Shown here piece by piece: positions 16,362-28,407 of a stretch of DNA of 64,000 nucleotides. Origin of the DNA: Ianthella basta (taxonomy: Eukaryota; Porifera; Demospongiae; Verongiida; Ianthellidae); the NCBI GenBank assembly GCA_964019415.1, contig OZ025883.1, forward strand, positions 4,556,088-4,620,087. Reading direction: 5' to 3'. The position numbers and the translations under genes are program-made. The notes beneath the pieces are model-generated. The model worked only from the letters and a program-made list of their open reading frames with translations. It searched no databases and was not told the DNA's origin. How positions within the stretch are numbered: position 1 is the stretch's first letter; each line of letters begins with the position of its first letter.

Positions 16362-19300
16362 ATGGCCGCTGCCCCTCATCTAACTCTCAATTTGGCGGAT
16401 GTACGAGAAACTGGCAAGAAGCTGGGCGAAGGGTCCTACGGTGAGGTGGTGGAGGTAGTGTATCTTGGAACGGCGTGTGCTGCGAAACGGATTCACTTGG
16501 TTTGGGAACAGTTGGGCGGCAAACCTGAGGAAGAGTTCAAGCGAGAATGCGAAATCTGGAGTCGATTACGGCACCCAAACGTGGTCCAACTGCTGGGCCT
16601 CCTGTACAAGCCCTCCACTGGTCCAGGTACGAGGCTACCGATGATCATCATGGAGAAGATGGATTGCAGTCTGCGTCATTTGGCGGAGACTCGCCCTCGC
16701 GAGGCGTTCCCTCTCGCCATCAAGATTGACGTCCTGTTCCAGGTGGCTCAAGGACTGACCTACCTTCACGGCCAGCGTCCTCCCGTCGTACACAGAGACC
16801 TTAGTCCCAACAACATCCTCATAAACATCGGCAGCATGACGGCGAAGCTGTCCGACTTTGGTGTTGCTCGAGTGTTTCACTCACAAGCCAGCAAAGGGAC
16901 CCGTGTTCCTGGCACTCAGCACTTCATGCCACCTGAGACGTTTCCAAACGCAGTAACGTCTGAAATAGGGCACAGGGATCGTATTGATGTCTTCTCATTT
17001 GGTTGCATCATCATCTGTGCAGTCACACACATGTGGCCCGAGCCTCTTCCCCCAGTTAGGCAGACAGAGCAAGGATCACTGGTAGCTCTCACAGAGGTAG
17101 AGCGAAGACAAGAGTACCTCCGTCATTTTGACCCTCAGGAGAAGGAATGCTTCTTTGGTATGGTGCACCAGTGCTTGGAGTTTGCTCCTTCAAAGCGTCC
17201 CAAATGTATGGTTTTGACGGAGGCTATGAGGGTGCTCAGAGATGCTCACCCACTGAAGGAGTACTCTGAATTGCTGCAGGTTAGTTAAGAGAACAGCAGT
17301 ATGTGTAGCTAAGGGTTGCAATGGGTTCAAATGAGTATTATATATTGTATGATTCCAATATAGTAAGCATATGCACTACACTTAATGTTAGGTCACATTG
17401 CTATGAGCCCTGCATGCAAGGATTTGCTGTATACCACTGCATGGTGGGGTCTTTGCTGTACCTTTGCATGTATGACTCGCGATGCTTCACTGTGAATCAC
17501 ATTTCCCTTGGTTTTGTGCGCAATTTACCTCTGTAACATGTCAGTCTAATAGCTGAACAAAGCCAAAACTTTCTGTTTCATTGACTGTCTTCTTACGTGA
17601 ATGGATCGTGACTCCCCATTTTATATATGTATATCACTGATGAACATTACATATCATATGTACTTTCTATAATGGTGACTCTTCCATCATGTAGGACTTA
17701 CGAGCTGTTCAAAAGCAAGCTAATGAAGAAACTCAAAGGACACACAAAATAATCAGTGACATGAAGGTCCAGGAGACTGTAAGTTTGCAGTATAGCATTA
17801 CTTGGCTGTCTCAATTTGATATTAATTTCTGACTCTATTTGACATTTTTGTTATTATTAAGACTCCATTTCATTTACCATTCCTTACGGCTGCGTATAAG
17901 ACTTGAATACAGTTGTGCACTGCAGACTGCCAGTGATATAGATCATTGCATGATCAACCATTGTTGGCTGCATTAAATACTGTGCACATTTGTCCAGGAG
18001 CTGAGGGATGAATTAAGAGATGTGCACTCCCAGTTGAGTACGGTGCAGGAGGAGAAAGGTAGCTTACTGAAAGAGGCACAGGAGCAAATACTCCAACAGC
18101 ATCAGCAGTTACAGGTAAATCAGCAGTTTTTATGCGGGTGAATGAAACTCAAAATGGCACAAATATACGTATGCATGGGCATATTTCTACATTAGTGCAT
18201 CCAAACATGTATGGCTACTCCAAAATGTTTGTGTTCATGAATGACTAAAAGATGCCATCTTTTAGTTACTGAAGAACGCAAACAAGTGTTAATACAAATG
18301 CTGTACATTTCCTCACGATTATAGGGCTCGGGTACAGTTGTGCAGTGCCGAGATGTATACATTATACATAAAGACCAATGCATCGACCGATATTGACTAT
18401 ATTTACTTGCACTACACTATTGCCAGGTGCTGAGGGATGAGCTAAGAGAAGTGCGCTCCCAATTGGGTGCAATACAGGAGGAGAGGGACGGCTTGCTAAA
18501 AGAGGCATCACAGCGACAATTGCACCACCATCAGCTGTTGCAGGTGATTGGGATGTATTTCTGCTCCATCTAATTACGTAACGCTATACACACTGAGAAG
18601 GCAGTTTGTGTCATTTGAGCAACTGTTGTGGTGGTGTGCACATGCACTAGCTCTTATGCACTATGCTATATATGGCTAGTGCAAGTATTTTTTTTAAGTC
18701 TGTGCTAAATATCTGAAAGCATATAATCACAGTGAATATCATCACCCGAAAGCACTCCTGGCACACACAAGTTATTCCCACGCATCTAATTAACTCCTGC
18801 ATGAACGATCACAGAAACACTTTCTTCTCATTTGCTTCTAAGGACATGAAGTACTATTTCTGCAGACCTGAGATGGCCCATGGTTTTTGAAGCAAAAATT
18901 GTCGCTTACAATCTAGTATCTAAGTGCACAGAAACTTCTATGCATTCATATGTTATACATTCGGTCAAAACACGTGTATGCAAGAATCTTTAGTGGGCGA
19001 CTTGACCTCAGTGGATGTCAGCCATCTTCTGTAATAGCTCTAAAGGCTTTACTGTCATCAGCTCATGTATATTGGCTTCGTGCTTTGTATTTGTTATTGA
19101 TATTCATTGATCCATTGATATTCTCTATATATTACCCACTACAGGTCAGGCAAGAGAATGCCCCAGCAGCCAAACAATCATCTACCAATGCAGTGGCCAA
19201 CAGAGAGAGCTCTACTGATAAGACTGAAGGGATCGTAATTACTGTACAGGGAGACCAACCCCCTCTGGCTGCAGAAGAGGAAAGAGAAGAGGGTGAAATA

Positions 19301-22300
19301 TCAAGCGATGATGATTCAGACACTGTCGATATCAGCAAAGGGAGACACATGAAACAAGAAGGTGTGCTTGGCTCATTGGATTGAAATGGTCATAAATATA
19401 GCTGCAAGCTGTTGGTATATTAATACAGTACTCTTCATCTGGTAATTATTAACTATATTCATACATGCTCTTAAATGTGTGTTATGCTACTCACATGCAT
19501 GCTGCTCCCCTGTCAGATGTTGCTTCTCCTCCTCTCATACAGTTGGTGGGCGCATAATGTATAGCAGAGATCAACTGCTGTCTTTACGATTCCTCAAGGA
19601 ATGCCTGGAGCCACGTGCAGGCTTGTTTTTCAACCCTGGGACAATTTGTCTGGTCAAGAGGGTTGGTGGTGGCCTACCAGGACCCTTGGGTGTAGCAGTT
19701 CACCCCCGAGATGACGGACACACTGGACCAATTAAGAAGGTATGTACTTATGCACACATGTGGATGTGTGTGTGTGTGTGTGCCCTTTCACATGTCCTTA
19801 CACATCATTGATATGCCCACCAATGACGTGAGATAGTGATGATGGAATTCTTTGTGCATTCCACTCGATGTACTGGATATTGCACTCTGTGCAATATTTC
19901 ACCCTTCGCTGCCTTCTTCAAGCACACTGAATCACACCAACCACAGGAAGCTATTAAGATTTAGTGTACCTCAGTTAACCCTGAAAGGATTAAACATGAT
20001 AGTCTTGTGTGGAAACTACAGATCTGTTTTAAGCTCTTCGCAGGCACATTGAGCAGTTTCCATGACTTACTCTCAGTCCATTTTATTGAATTGTGTGTGT
20101 TAGCTTAACATTTGATTTTTGTATGCATCATCACATGAATTGAACATTACCTTCATTGTTGTATTGCAGAAGGTGGAACTGCGGAAAGCTGATGTTGCTT
20201 GGAAGAGGACAGCAGAGGTGGCAAAGGAGCAGACAGAGGAAGAGAAAGAGGCCCAGGTTACTACGTATAGCACCACAGTGCATGACTACCCCATGTACTT
20301 CACCATCGATGTGGAGCTTGCAAGGCATTTGATGGCAAATTCCTTTGCATGCAATCCACTGTCCTGACATGACACGTGATGAGCATACATTGCATTATCA
20401 TGTTTTGTGTGTGTTCCCTTTCCACTCCCATGTTGTAGGATCTGTACCGCAAGTTCCAGGGTATTTTGAACAAGTTGACTCCTCAGAAGTTTCAGAAACT
20501 GGCTGAACAGGCAAGGGAGCTTATGAACTCGGCAGCTACTTCTCAAGAGAGGCTGAGTGGGTGCATTGAGAAGATTTTCCTCAAGGTGAGTGCAGAGTAG
20601 TGTGTCTGTATGCACACATGTATTTATGTACCCAAGTGTAGTGACACTTTTGTGCAATAACTGTGACACCTCAGAGCATTTGTGTGCTGCCTACGTCTTT
20701 TGTGTTGGCATGTGTGTGTGCTGTAAGCCCCTTTAACATAACATTTTGTGTGCTGTATTATCCTTCCTAGTTTCAATTAGTCTGGCCCGCTAGACCGTCC
20801 CGTAAGCGCCCGGTAGGCGTGGAAGGGAAGGGACGGTCTAGCGGCAGTATAGATAAATAACACCTTTTTGACCAATCAGATCCATTTCCCCGGAATCCCA
20901 GGTAATAGTATTCATTGACCATTGAAGACCGGGCAAGCATGTGCGATTAGTTTGGAGGCGGATCGTTGCTGCTATCTTTTCGTTGACTCCGTAGAACAAC
21001 CGTACTACTCGGTTAAGCGAGGCACGCTAACAGCAGCTGGTGAGGCTCTCACGCAGCTCGTAGCATTTAACTGCAGCTCCGAAGTCAGAGACAATGAAGC
21101 TCCATGCCTCTGCAAGGATTGTGACAACGCAGTAATGTGGCTAAAGAGTACACTACCAACACGGAAGGTAGTGCCGAACATTCCTCCATAGTAGTCACAA
21201 CAATGCGGCAAGCACTCGAATATGATGGACTTCCCATGTCCAGTGACTTGGCACCAGGCTTACGAACGTATCCTTACGGCTGATGACGCTCTTCAAGGCT
21301 TCCTTCTGACGTCTCGTTAGGACCAACATTGACTTCCGCAGTGCACTTAAAGTGAATGATACAGCCCCTTCGAACGACTCCTACCTGATACTGTACTAGA
21401 CAGGTGCGACGTAATAATTGGCACGATAATGCAAAGGTGTTATTTAATCTGTACTGCCGCTAGACTGTAGTCTCGCGCGCCAGTCCCTAATATTGCGCAA
21501 TCGCTCGTAGGGAAATAGGGGCTGGCGCGCGAGACTAGCTAGACCGTCCCTTCCCTTCTGCGCCTACCGGGCGCTTACGGGACGGTCTAGCAAGCCAGAC
21601 TAAGTTTCAATAGCCAGACTATTACCTTGCCTCCATTTTTACAGATTGCGTCATCCAGGTAGCGGTCTGGCTAGTGAAGCTAACACTATGTAAACTCCTG
21701 CCATTTGCCTATATGTATAAGGATTTCTTCAGTTTAATGGGTACTCATCCCATTAGATTGTAATGATTAGGTGTCAATAATGCAGCCCCAAGCATTGCTG
21801 AAGCACAGTGATGTTACTGTACTATGTATTTCTGTATATGGTAAATGCTGCCAACTGTTTGAGTGCTCATGTCTGTCTGCTGTATCTCCTTATTAGGCAT
21901 TGGAGGAACCAATGTTCAGTGTGGCTTATGCCAAGCTTTGTCTGGTGCTGGCAGCGGTAAGCATCCATCACCATGAGATAGCTTGGTTTTAGAACTGTTT
22001 GTACCGTATGTGGCAATGTTGACACTTTACTTTGCTTCCATACATTTTTGAAGAATGATTATACCATTCTGTGGTCCGTTCCAATTTTGCAGAATGGTTA
22101 GACAGTTCCGTTCTGTTTCTGGTTTGCCACTCAATGGGTCTTCGGCTCTCCTACCAGGACACCAATACTGGTGTAGCTGGTAGGTCGGTGTAATGTAGCC
22201 AGTGATTTTATTCTGTCAACTCAGCTGGCCATGTGCCATGTAGTGGCTACTGCAAGAGCTGTTCATTCAAAAACTTCATGCTGCACAAACAAGTAGCAGC

Positions 22301-25222
22301 AATGAAGTGCATGAAGGGGCAAGCGTGGATGGCAAGAAGTACCGTTAGTTATACACGTCTGAGTCTCCAACCAGCGATTGCAATTGTTTCATTCTCGGCA
22401 AACTGTCTCAGTCGTTTACTCACCACCAAACCATCTCTTAATTGTATTATCACCTTATCGTCTTCAACTTATTCAACATTTACCATCATGTAGTAAATCA
22501 AAATGTTAGTGTGGTTGTTGTCGCACTATGTGCACATTTGATGACATTTTCAACATCGGCATTCCACTTACATCTATACGTCAGGTGGATTAGTACTACT
22601 GTAGTGTTTGCTTTGTTTTTCCACAGCACAAAGTCACAGTTGATGTCAATGAAGATGGTACCCCCAAAATGAAGTCCTTTCGTGCCCTCTTGTTGACCAA
22701 GTGCCAGGAAGAGTTTGAGAAGGACAAGAAGGATGATGAGGAATTGGACAAGCTCAAGCAAGCAGTGGAAGAAGCACGGACTGTGAGGAGGGATTGTGTA
22801 TTGGGGGGGGGGGGAGAATTGAATTTTAGGCAAGGAATGAGGGAGGAGATACAGTTTACTAAAGATACAGGAAAGACTGTGTGCGCTGACGCAGAGATAT
22901 GGCACTGTATGTCCTCTGCTCCTCACAATGAATATGGCTAGATTCCTAGGGATGAGGAAGGATGTTGTGGCCGTAAGGGTAGCATTCCAATCATTGCTGG
23001 TTCATTTGTTTCTCCAGGATGATGAGAGGAAGCAGAGGAAAGAAGAATTTGAAGAGGCAGAATTCAAGTCCCGTCACAGATCTCTTGGGAACATTAGATT
23101 CATTGGAGAACTGTTTAAGTTCAAGGTAAGGGGAGTGGCCATGCTTGGATGCTTTCATTTTCCACTTAGTGTCCATGTAATTCTTAATTCCCTGGGCATC
23201 ATTTCCTATTGCATTAGTTTTGCATCCTACGTACATTCTTTTCCTTTCCATTCCTTCCCCTCTCACCCTGCTCTCTCACTGCCATAGCTTCTCTCAGAAG
23301 CCATCATGCATGAGTGTGTTCAGAGACTGCTGAGATCAACTTCAGATGGAGAACCTCTGGAGTGCTTTGCCAAGCTAATGTCCACCATTGGGAAGGAAAT
23401 GGACCATGACAAGGGAAAGGTAACATAAACAAAGAAGATAGAATGTGCTCTAAACAGTAACTGTTCTACCTTTGGATTCTTTAGCCCCTAATGGAGAAGT
23501 ACTTCAATAGAGTGAACCACATCATTGAAGTAAAGAAGGTTGACTCGCGAGTCCGGTTTATGTTACAAGACCTGGTGGAGCTCAGACAGGTGAGGGAGTT
23601 GCAACAACCACACAACTATGACGGTCCCTTAGGGAATTGACTCAATTGTGCTGCCCCACTGCTTCACACAAACATTGCATAGCTCGCTCAAAGTCATATC
23701 TATTCATTGCTTCTCTCCTGATGTTCACAGAATGCTTGGGTTCCTCGCAACCACCAACCGATGATGGGATGGCCCAGAGGAAGCATAGATCGGGGGAGTG
23801 GAAGAGATGATTGGCTGTCAGGGGAGCACAGCAGCAGACCAGCTCCACCCACAAAGATTGACGCAGAAAGGTTCAGCAGAGTGATGGCTAGGAGTGCAGG
23901 GGTGAGCTAGTGTGGGAAAGAAGTACTACAGATTGTGTCCCCTTCTTGTGAAGAGTCAGTTCACACCACAGTAATAACCACAGTACTACCAACTGTTGAA
24001 GTGATTGCTGATGCACTGCGAATTACATTGGCACAGCTTAAATTCATTTGTCTACATTAATACACTTAATCGCTGTAATACTTTGCTACAGTATTGTGTG
24101 AGGTGTGACTGACTGTTTTGTTTCATGTCCTCAGCAGCCCACCCGCCTTGGACCTCCCCCCGGTGGATGGGCAAAGAACCAAACCACAAAGTTGGTACTG
24201 CTGAGTAGTTGTATTGTCTGTGTTAGTACAAAGTACATGTCATATTGAAACCAAAGTAGCTATGAAGGAGACTTTTGTATGATATCGTAATGATTAGTCA
24301 AGGGACGTTAGTGCCATTGTCACTGGTCAGACCATACAGCTGTAAAGGTATATGTGGCAATACAAATTTAATTCTATTTCCATTCAACATTAAGGAATGA
24401 CTTCGTAGTTCTGTGTTGTGTAGTTTGGTTCATCCTAGTTTTCTTGCTACGCATATACTCTCTGCTGTAGGGGTAAACAAGATTCCAAGCCTTCCATTGC
24501 CCTTCCTCCTCCTGCTGGGCCTCGGAGATCATCCTCACAGCCCTCTGATGCTGAATCTCAGCGAAGCATTCTGGAGGAGGTGGCCAGACTGACTGGTGGT
24601 GAGCTAGTTGACAAGGCACCACCTCCTGAGACTGTGGTCAGTGATGCTCTAACTGACGAGGAAGTGGAGAGGAAGTCAAAGACAATTGTTGGAGAACTGT
24701 CCTCCAATGAAGACTACAAGGTGTGGATATGTGAGGAATAGTGTTTGTGTGCAGTAGATACGTACTGTAAATGCACATGTGCATGTTTACGTACTTCTAA
24801 CATCACCTGTGGCTTTTGGTACTATTCAGGGAGTTGTCATTTACTGCATGAGTTCTTCTACAGCCATGCTGTTGTATCTCCTTTGCTCTTCAATCCTACA
24901 TGTGTCTTCGCAGGAAGCTCAATTGTGTGTGAGTGAGCTGCGTTCTCCGGGGAAGCTCTACCTGTTTGTTACCACTGTACTCAACCACACTTTGGAGAGG
25001 TCTTCCAAGGACCGTCAAGTGGCTGGTGTACTATTTGACCAGCTGCTGAGGGAGGGAGTGTTGCCTGTGGAGGCCTTCATGAAGGGGTGAGGGTTTGGGA
25101 GGGGAGGCCATCAGTGTGCAGATCTGACTTGTGGTATGCATGCACACAGCAGTTGTGGAGTCAGGGAGACTTACATACAGTAAGTAAGTAAATTTAAAGG
25201 AGGATATGTGTGTACATGTGTG

Positions 25223-25296
<74 letters not shown>

Positions 25297-25308
25297 CGCG
25301 TGTGTGTG

Positions 25309-25346
<38 letters not shown>

Positions 25347-27977
25347 GGTAGGTAAATAATGGGTGGTACCATGGACTGCTCAGAGTCAGAGCCCATAGTA
25401 TACCAACAATCCCTACTTCTCTGTAGTCTGAATGAGTTGTTGGAGTATGCTGAGGACTATGAGTGTGACGTTCCCAAATTCTGGGATTACCTTGCTGAAC
25501 TGCTAGCACCTTCTGTGGCTCACAAGGGGTTTCCCCTTGTCATCCTGAAGCAGGCCCATGATGGACCACTGGAGAGTGGCAAGATTGGAAAGCTGGTTGC
25601 CAAGACACTCAACAAGTGCTCCACTCTGAAGGTAGTTAGTAGATGTATAAGACATGCCACACTAGTTAGCGATTATTTTGGTTGTAGTACTTTTTACAAC
25701 CAGTAAAACCAGTGGAAGAGAAGTTGAGGGATGAGATAGGATGTGGTGGAGTAATATGCATGGGAATTAAGATTTCAGCGTCTGAATTAACATATTCATC
25801 CTTTTTTATCTTATTTGTTGCCTTCTTTATATTTGCTTCGCTTTGTGTCACTGTTGATCTCTCCTCCCTGCAGGGTGTCACCCAGGACCAGGTGTATGAT
25901 GTGTGGTCCCAATCTGGTCTGAACTGGTTCACACACTTACACGTCCTCCCTGAGGACCTTGGCTACCTGCTGGAAGACCACGTGAGTATTCCAATGTCAA
26001 TGCCATGCAGTACCCACCCATGTACATATACCCAGACACACTCTTACCCTTAACATGTTAATATAGATTCTTATCTTAATATACAATACCTAGCTCCACT
26101 TCTATCTGAATTAATGCATCTTATTCATTGTCTGTCTATGTCTAGATAGTTAATATTTCATTCTTGCTTTCTGCAAGCCTTCATTTATCTTTCTACCTCC
26201 TGTAGAAACTTGCCTTCCTGACTCAGAAGCCTCCTGTTCGCCAATCCTCATCCTTGGGAGGCCAGACTCAAGGTAGTGGTGACTCGAGGCCACGAAGTGA
26301 CTCCAAAGACTGGTCTCGTTTGTTGGAGGAGCAAATAGGGTCACATCAAACGACTAATGATGTTCTATTTAAATACATAGAAGTAAGTGTAATTTGACAA
26401 AGTTTGATGATGCGTGGACGTATATACGTATGTACACGTGTTTAGCCAATGAAATGTGTATGATGTGACCTCATGTCCTCCCTGTGTCTCCTTCTGTCAA
26501 CCTGTGCAGACCAAGCATGCAAAAGAATTTAGGAGTCCTGAATTCATGTATTCCCTTTCGAGTGCTCTCACTCAAGCTGTTGTGCAAGGTGAAGCTGGTG
26601 GAGCTGTAATCATTCAACCAAACTATGCAACCAGTTGTTGCAGTACTTATGCCGGGTGATTTGGCGGAGACATTTTTGGACTGATTTGCAGTTTTCAAAA
26701 CAGTCCGCAAATATTTCCTAATGCCAATACCACAATAGCATTATGGCTGTCCAACCACCAAAGTGTATCCAGTCAAATGCTATTTTTGTACCATCTGCCC
26801 TAAATAAATTTCTGCCAAAATTTCCAGCCGTATGGTTTAACATATGGAATGCTGTCTTGTGCAGTGTTGTACGTATCTGCTTGGGTTGTATGATTGGTGT
26901 GACTAACACTACTCATGATGCAACAGCAATGTATTTTATTCTCTGCTGCATTTTTGTGGGCTATTGGTTCATTCAGCATTAATTGTACTGCTTAACAATT
27001 TATACTGTCCTTATTGCTTGTTTTCAAAGGTGAAGGTGACTCTGCCATCTTCAATGAAGAGCAATTTCAAAAGCGATGTGCAGTGCTGAAGAAGTGTGTG
27101 GGAGGAAACCCAGAGCTTCAGCTGCAGGTCATCTACGGCATTCAAGTGACTCTGGCACAGAAACAGCATCCCAAAGGTGACGTGTAATGAATTTACAATT
27201 GTTTAAGTTCACTTCCTAGAAAGGCCAGACTGTTCCTTGTGTAGAGAGATCCTGTAATGTAGTACAACACTGTACTCTTATATATTACTAGCAGAGAAGC
27301 CTGCCTTTGGCGGGCTTCTCTTCTATGGCACTCGTCCAACCTGTCCCATGGTGCCCTCAGCAATCATGATACTGCTACAGCTAGTATTATGTCGGCTAAA
27401 AATGAAACAATAGCTGGTTTAAATTTGACTGTAGGACGACATCCAATTCTCATAAGAACCGGAAGTCAATGGGAACCGTAATTAGAAAATAGCAGTCATT
27501 CGCAGAGAAAATGGGATTTGAAGGATAGCTCTCTGTGAACCACAAGACGGGCGACATCAACCCCGCTATAACCTGACTCTCAGTGCCCTCCACAACGACA
27601 GCGAGTTTCACGCTGATGGTACAAGAAACATGTGCACACATCGCGAATACACACAGCTTTATTGTATATTAGATATCTTCTTGAAGATGTACCAATGCAA
27701 TGCATCATGCTGTCTGCGTGGATTATATTTCAGTTTTGCGTATGCAGATTCGGCTCCCTCGCTGTGTGTGTACCCTCTCCCTGTTGCAGATGTACTGCGC
27801 TCCATGTTCAACTACCTCTATGACGAAGACATTGCCTCAGATGACACCTTCTTCCGTTGGGAGACGTCAGGGAGGGAGGACCTGGAAGGACGAGGTGTGG
27901 CCCTCATGTCAGCCAGCAGCTTCCTGGAGTGGCTGAAGAGTACAGGAGAGGGAGACGGGGAAGGGACTGGGCAGTAA
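16362..27977 (+). CDS. Kinase gene 2: TKL-like kinase fused to a complete eIF4G scaffold
   Basis: About 25 exons join in phase into roughly 1,332 residues. Exon 1 (16,362-17,279) is a full kinase domain: [37 protein letters not shown] and GTQHFMPPE. Coiled-coil exons follow at 17,695-17,778, 17,998-18,114 and 18,427-18,543, then an acidic linker at 19,145-19,361. Exon 19,543-19,739 carries the eIF4E-binding motif MYSRDQLLSLRF (about residue 491). Next come 20,170-20,256, MIF4G exons (20,439-23,589), a linker (23,731-24,190), MA3 (24,471-25,631) and W2 (26,510-27,974), stop TAA. eIF4G bridges eIF4E, eIF4A and eIF3 on mRNA, so the product would be an initiation scaffold carrying its own kinase. 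No start codon or promoter for a separate eIF4G is evident between kinase and scaffold. Two adjacent genes, or alternative transcripts, remain possible. No PABP-binding segment is seen. Confidence 0.82.
19543..19739 (+). other. eIF4E-binding exon of the kinase-eIF4G gene
   Basis: The exon enters in phase 1 and reads VGGRIMYSRDQLLSLRF, a canonical Y-x4-L-hydrophobic eIF4E-binding motif followed by LKECLEP. Vertebrate eIF4G has the same layout (YDREFLLDFQF then ACIQKP). The next exon's VELRKADVAWKR matches the eIF4G stretch just before MIF4G (IKLNKAEKAWKP). Confidence 0.85.
20439..23589 (+). other. MIF4G domain exons
   Basis: Exons 20,439-20,585, 21,897-21,956, 22,627-22,782, 23,018-23,125, 23,288-23,419 and 23,485-23,589 encode the HEAT-repeat MIF4G domain. 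Landmarks are ILNKLTPQKFQKL, RLSGCIEKIFLKALEEP, FSVAYAKLCLVL, LLLTKCQEEFE, LGNIRFIGELFKFKLL and VDSRVRFMLQDLVELR, each a conserved eIF4G position. This domain binds eIF4A and RNA. All phases are zero. Confidence 0.93.
20778..21602. mobile_element. MULE-like TIR element with 9-base target duplication and an internal gene-like fragment
   Basis: Terminal inverted repeats of about 65 bases begin TAGTCTGGC and contain GCTAGACCGTCCCGTAAGCG on both sides. AGTTTCAAT directly flanks the element at 20,769-20,777 and 21,603-21,611, a perfect 9-base duplication as made by Mutator-like transposases. Inside, 20,922-21,191 is an open frame with Cys-rich ends (DRCCYLF and CLCKDCDNAVMWL), perhaps a captured zinc-finger exon. 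A smaller nested palindrome with AGTCTCGCGCGCCAG ends lies at about 21,470-21,535. The element sits in a MIF4G intron of the kinase-eIF4G gene. No transposase is present. Confidence 0.8.
24471..25631 (+). other. MA3 domain exons
   Basis: Exons 24,471-24,720 (C-terminal part), 24,914-25,086 and 25,427-25,631 encode an MA3 domain, the second HEAT domain of eIF4G, which binds eIF4A. Landmarks are TIVGELSSNEDYKEAQLCV, LERSSKDRQVAGVLFDQL and VPKFWDYLAELLAP. The next exons (25,874-25,981 and 26,206-26,382) match the eIF4G linker to W2. Confidence 0.9.
25208..25345. repeat. (TG)n microsatellite
   Basis: TG repeat of about 135 bases with a few GC interruptions, in the intron between two MA3 exons. 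Confidence 0.95.
26510..27977 (+). other. W2 (eIF5C-like) domain exons
   Basis: Exons 26,510-26,588, 27,030-27,176 and 27,790-27,977 give the C-terminal W2 domain of eIF4G. The signature MFNYLYDEDIASDDTFFRWE is followed by GVALMSASSFLEWLKS, close to human eIF4G1 FFDALYDEDVV and GVALKSVTAFFNWL. In eIF4G1 this domain recruits MNK kinases and eIF4A; whether it interacts with the fused kinase is unknown. Confidence 0.92.
27288..27673 (-). mobile_element. Non-autonomous Helitron-like element (candidate)
   Basis: On the minus strand a 12-base-stem hairpin (one G-T pair) is followed by TGCTAG and then T, the expected Helitron 3' end inserted before a T. A possible 5' end, TCTAATATAC preceded by A, lies at 27,673. 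It lies in the last intron of the kinase-eIF4G gene. The 3' end is convincing; the 5' end is a guess. Confidence 0.5.
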
Positions 27978-28140
27978 ACGCAATAGAAACTCAAAACATT
28001 GATTCTAACTTAAATTATTAAGGGACTGGCCAGTACTTGCTTTAAGCATCTGTACAATTACACATATACATTGTTTAGCTAAAGATAACCAAGCAATTTT
28101 ACTAAACCCCCCATATGCACACACACACACACACACATGC

Positions 28141-28232
<92 letters not shown>

Positions 28233-28407
28233 ATACACGCATTCACACACATGCACACATGCAATAAGACACGTTCCGTATGGTGTACCACTCATCTGCA
28301 CATATATAGTGGTAATATTATTACGTTGTACTATACCCTTATTTGCATAAGTGAAAAGGAAACGGAAGTATATATAGTATGGTAGTTATCACCCTAACTA
28401 ATAACAA
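27978..28407 (+). other. Intergenic gap with CA microsatellite
   Basis: Spacer between the kinase-eIF4G stop and the HTATIP2-like ATG. A CA tract occupies 28,119-28,229. I see no canonical AATAAA just after the stop and no gene. Confidence 0.6.
28119..28229. repeat. (CA)n microsatellite
   Basis: CA repeat with TGCACACG and CATACATACA interruptions. Confidence 0.95.

Noticed and set aside
16362-19543. Reading kinase gene 2 and eIF4G as two separate genes
   Set aside because: No promoter-like gap, start codon or stop was found that would separate them, and the phases join. Kinase gene 1 shows the same kinase plus eIF4E-binding layout. Kept as the main alternative for RNA testing.
22800-22815. 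Frame of MIF4G exon 22,627 continuing through a poly-G run
   Set aside because: A good donor at ACT|gtgagg ends the exon before it, and the next exon joins in phase.
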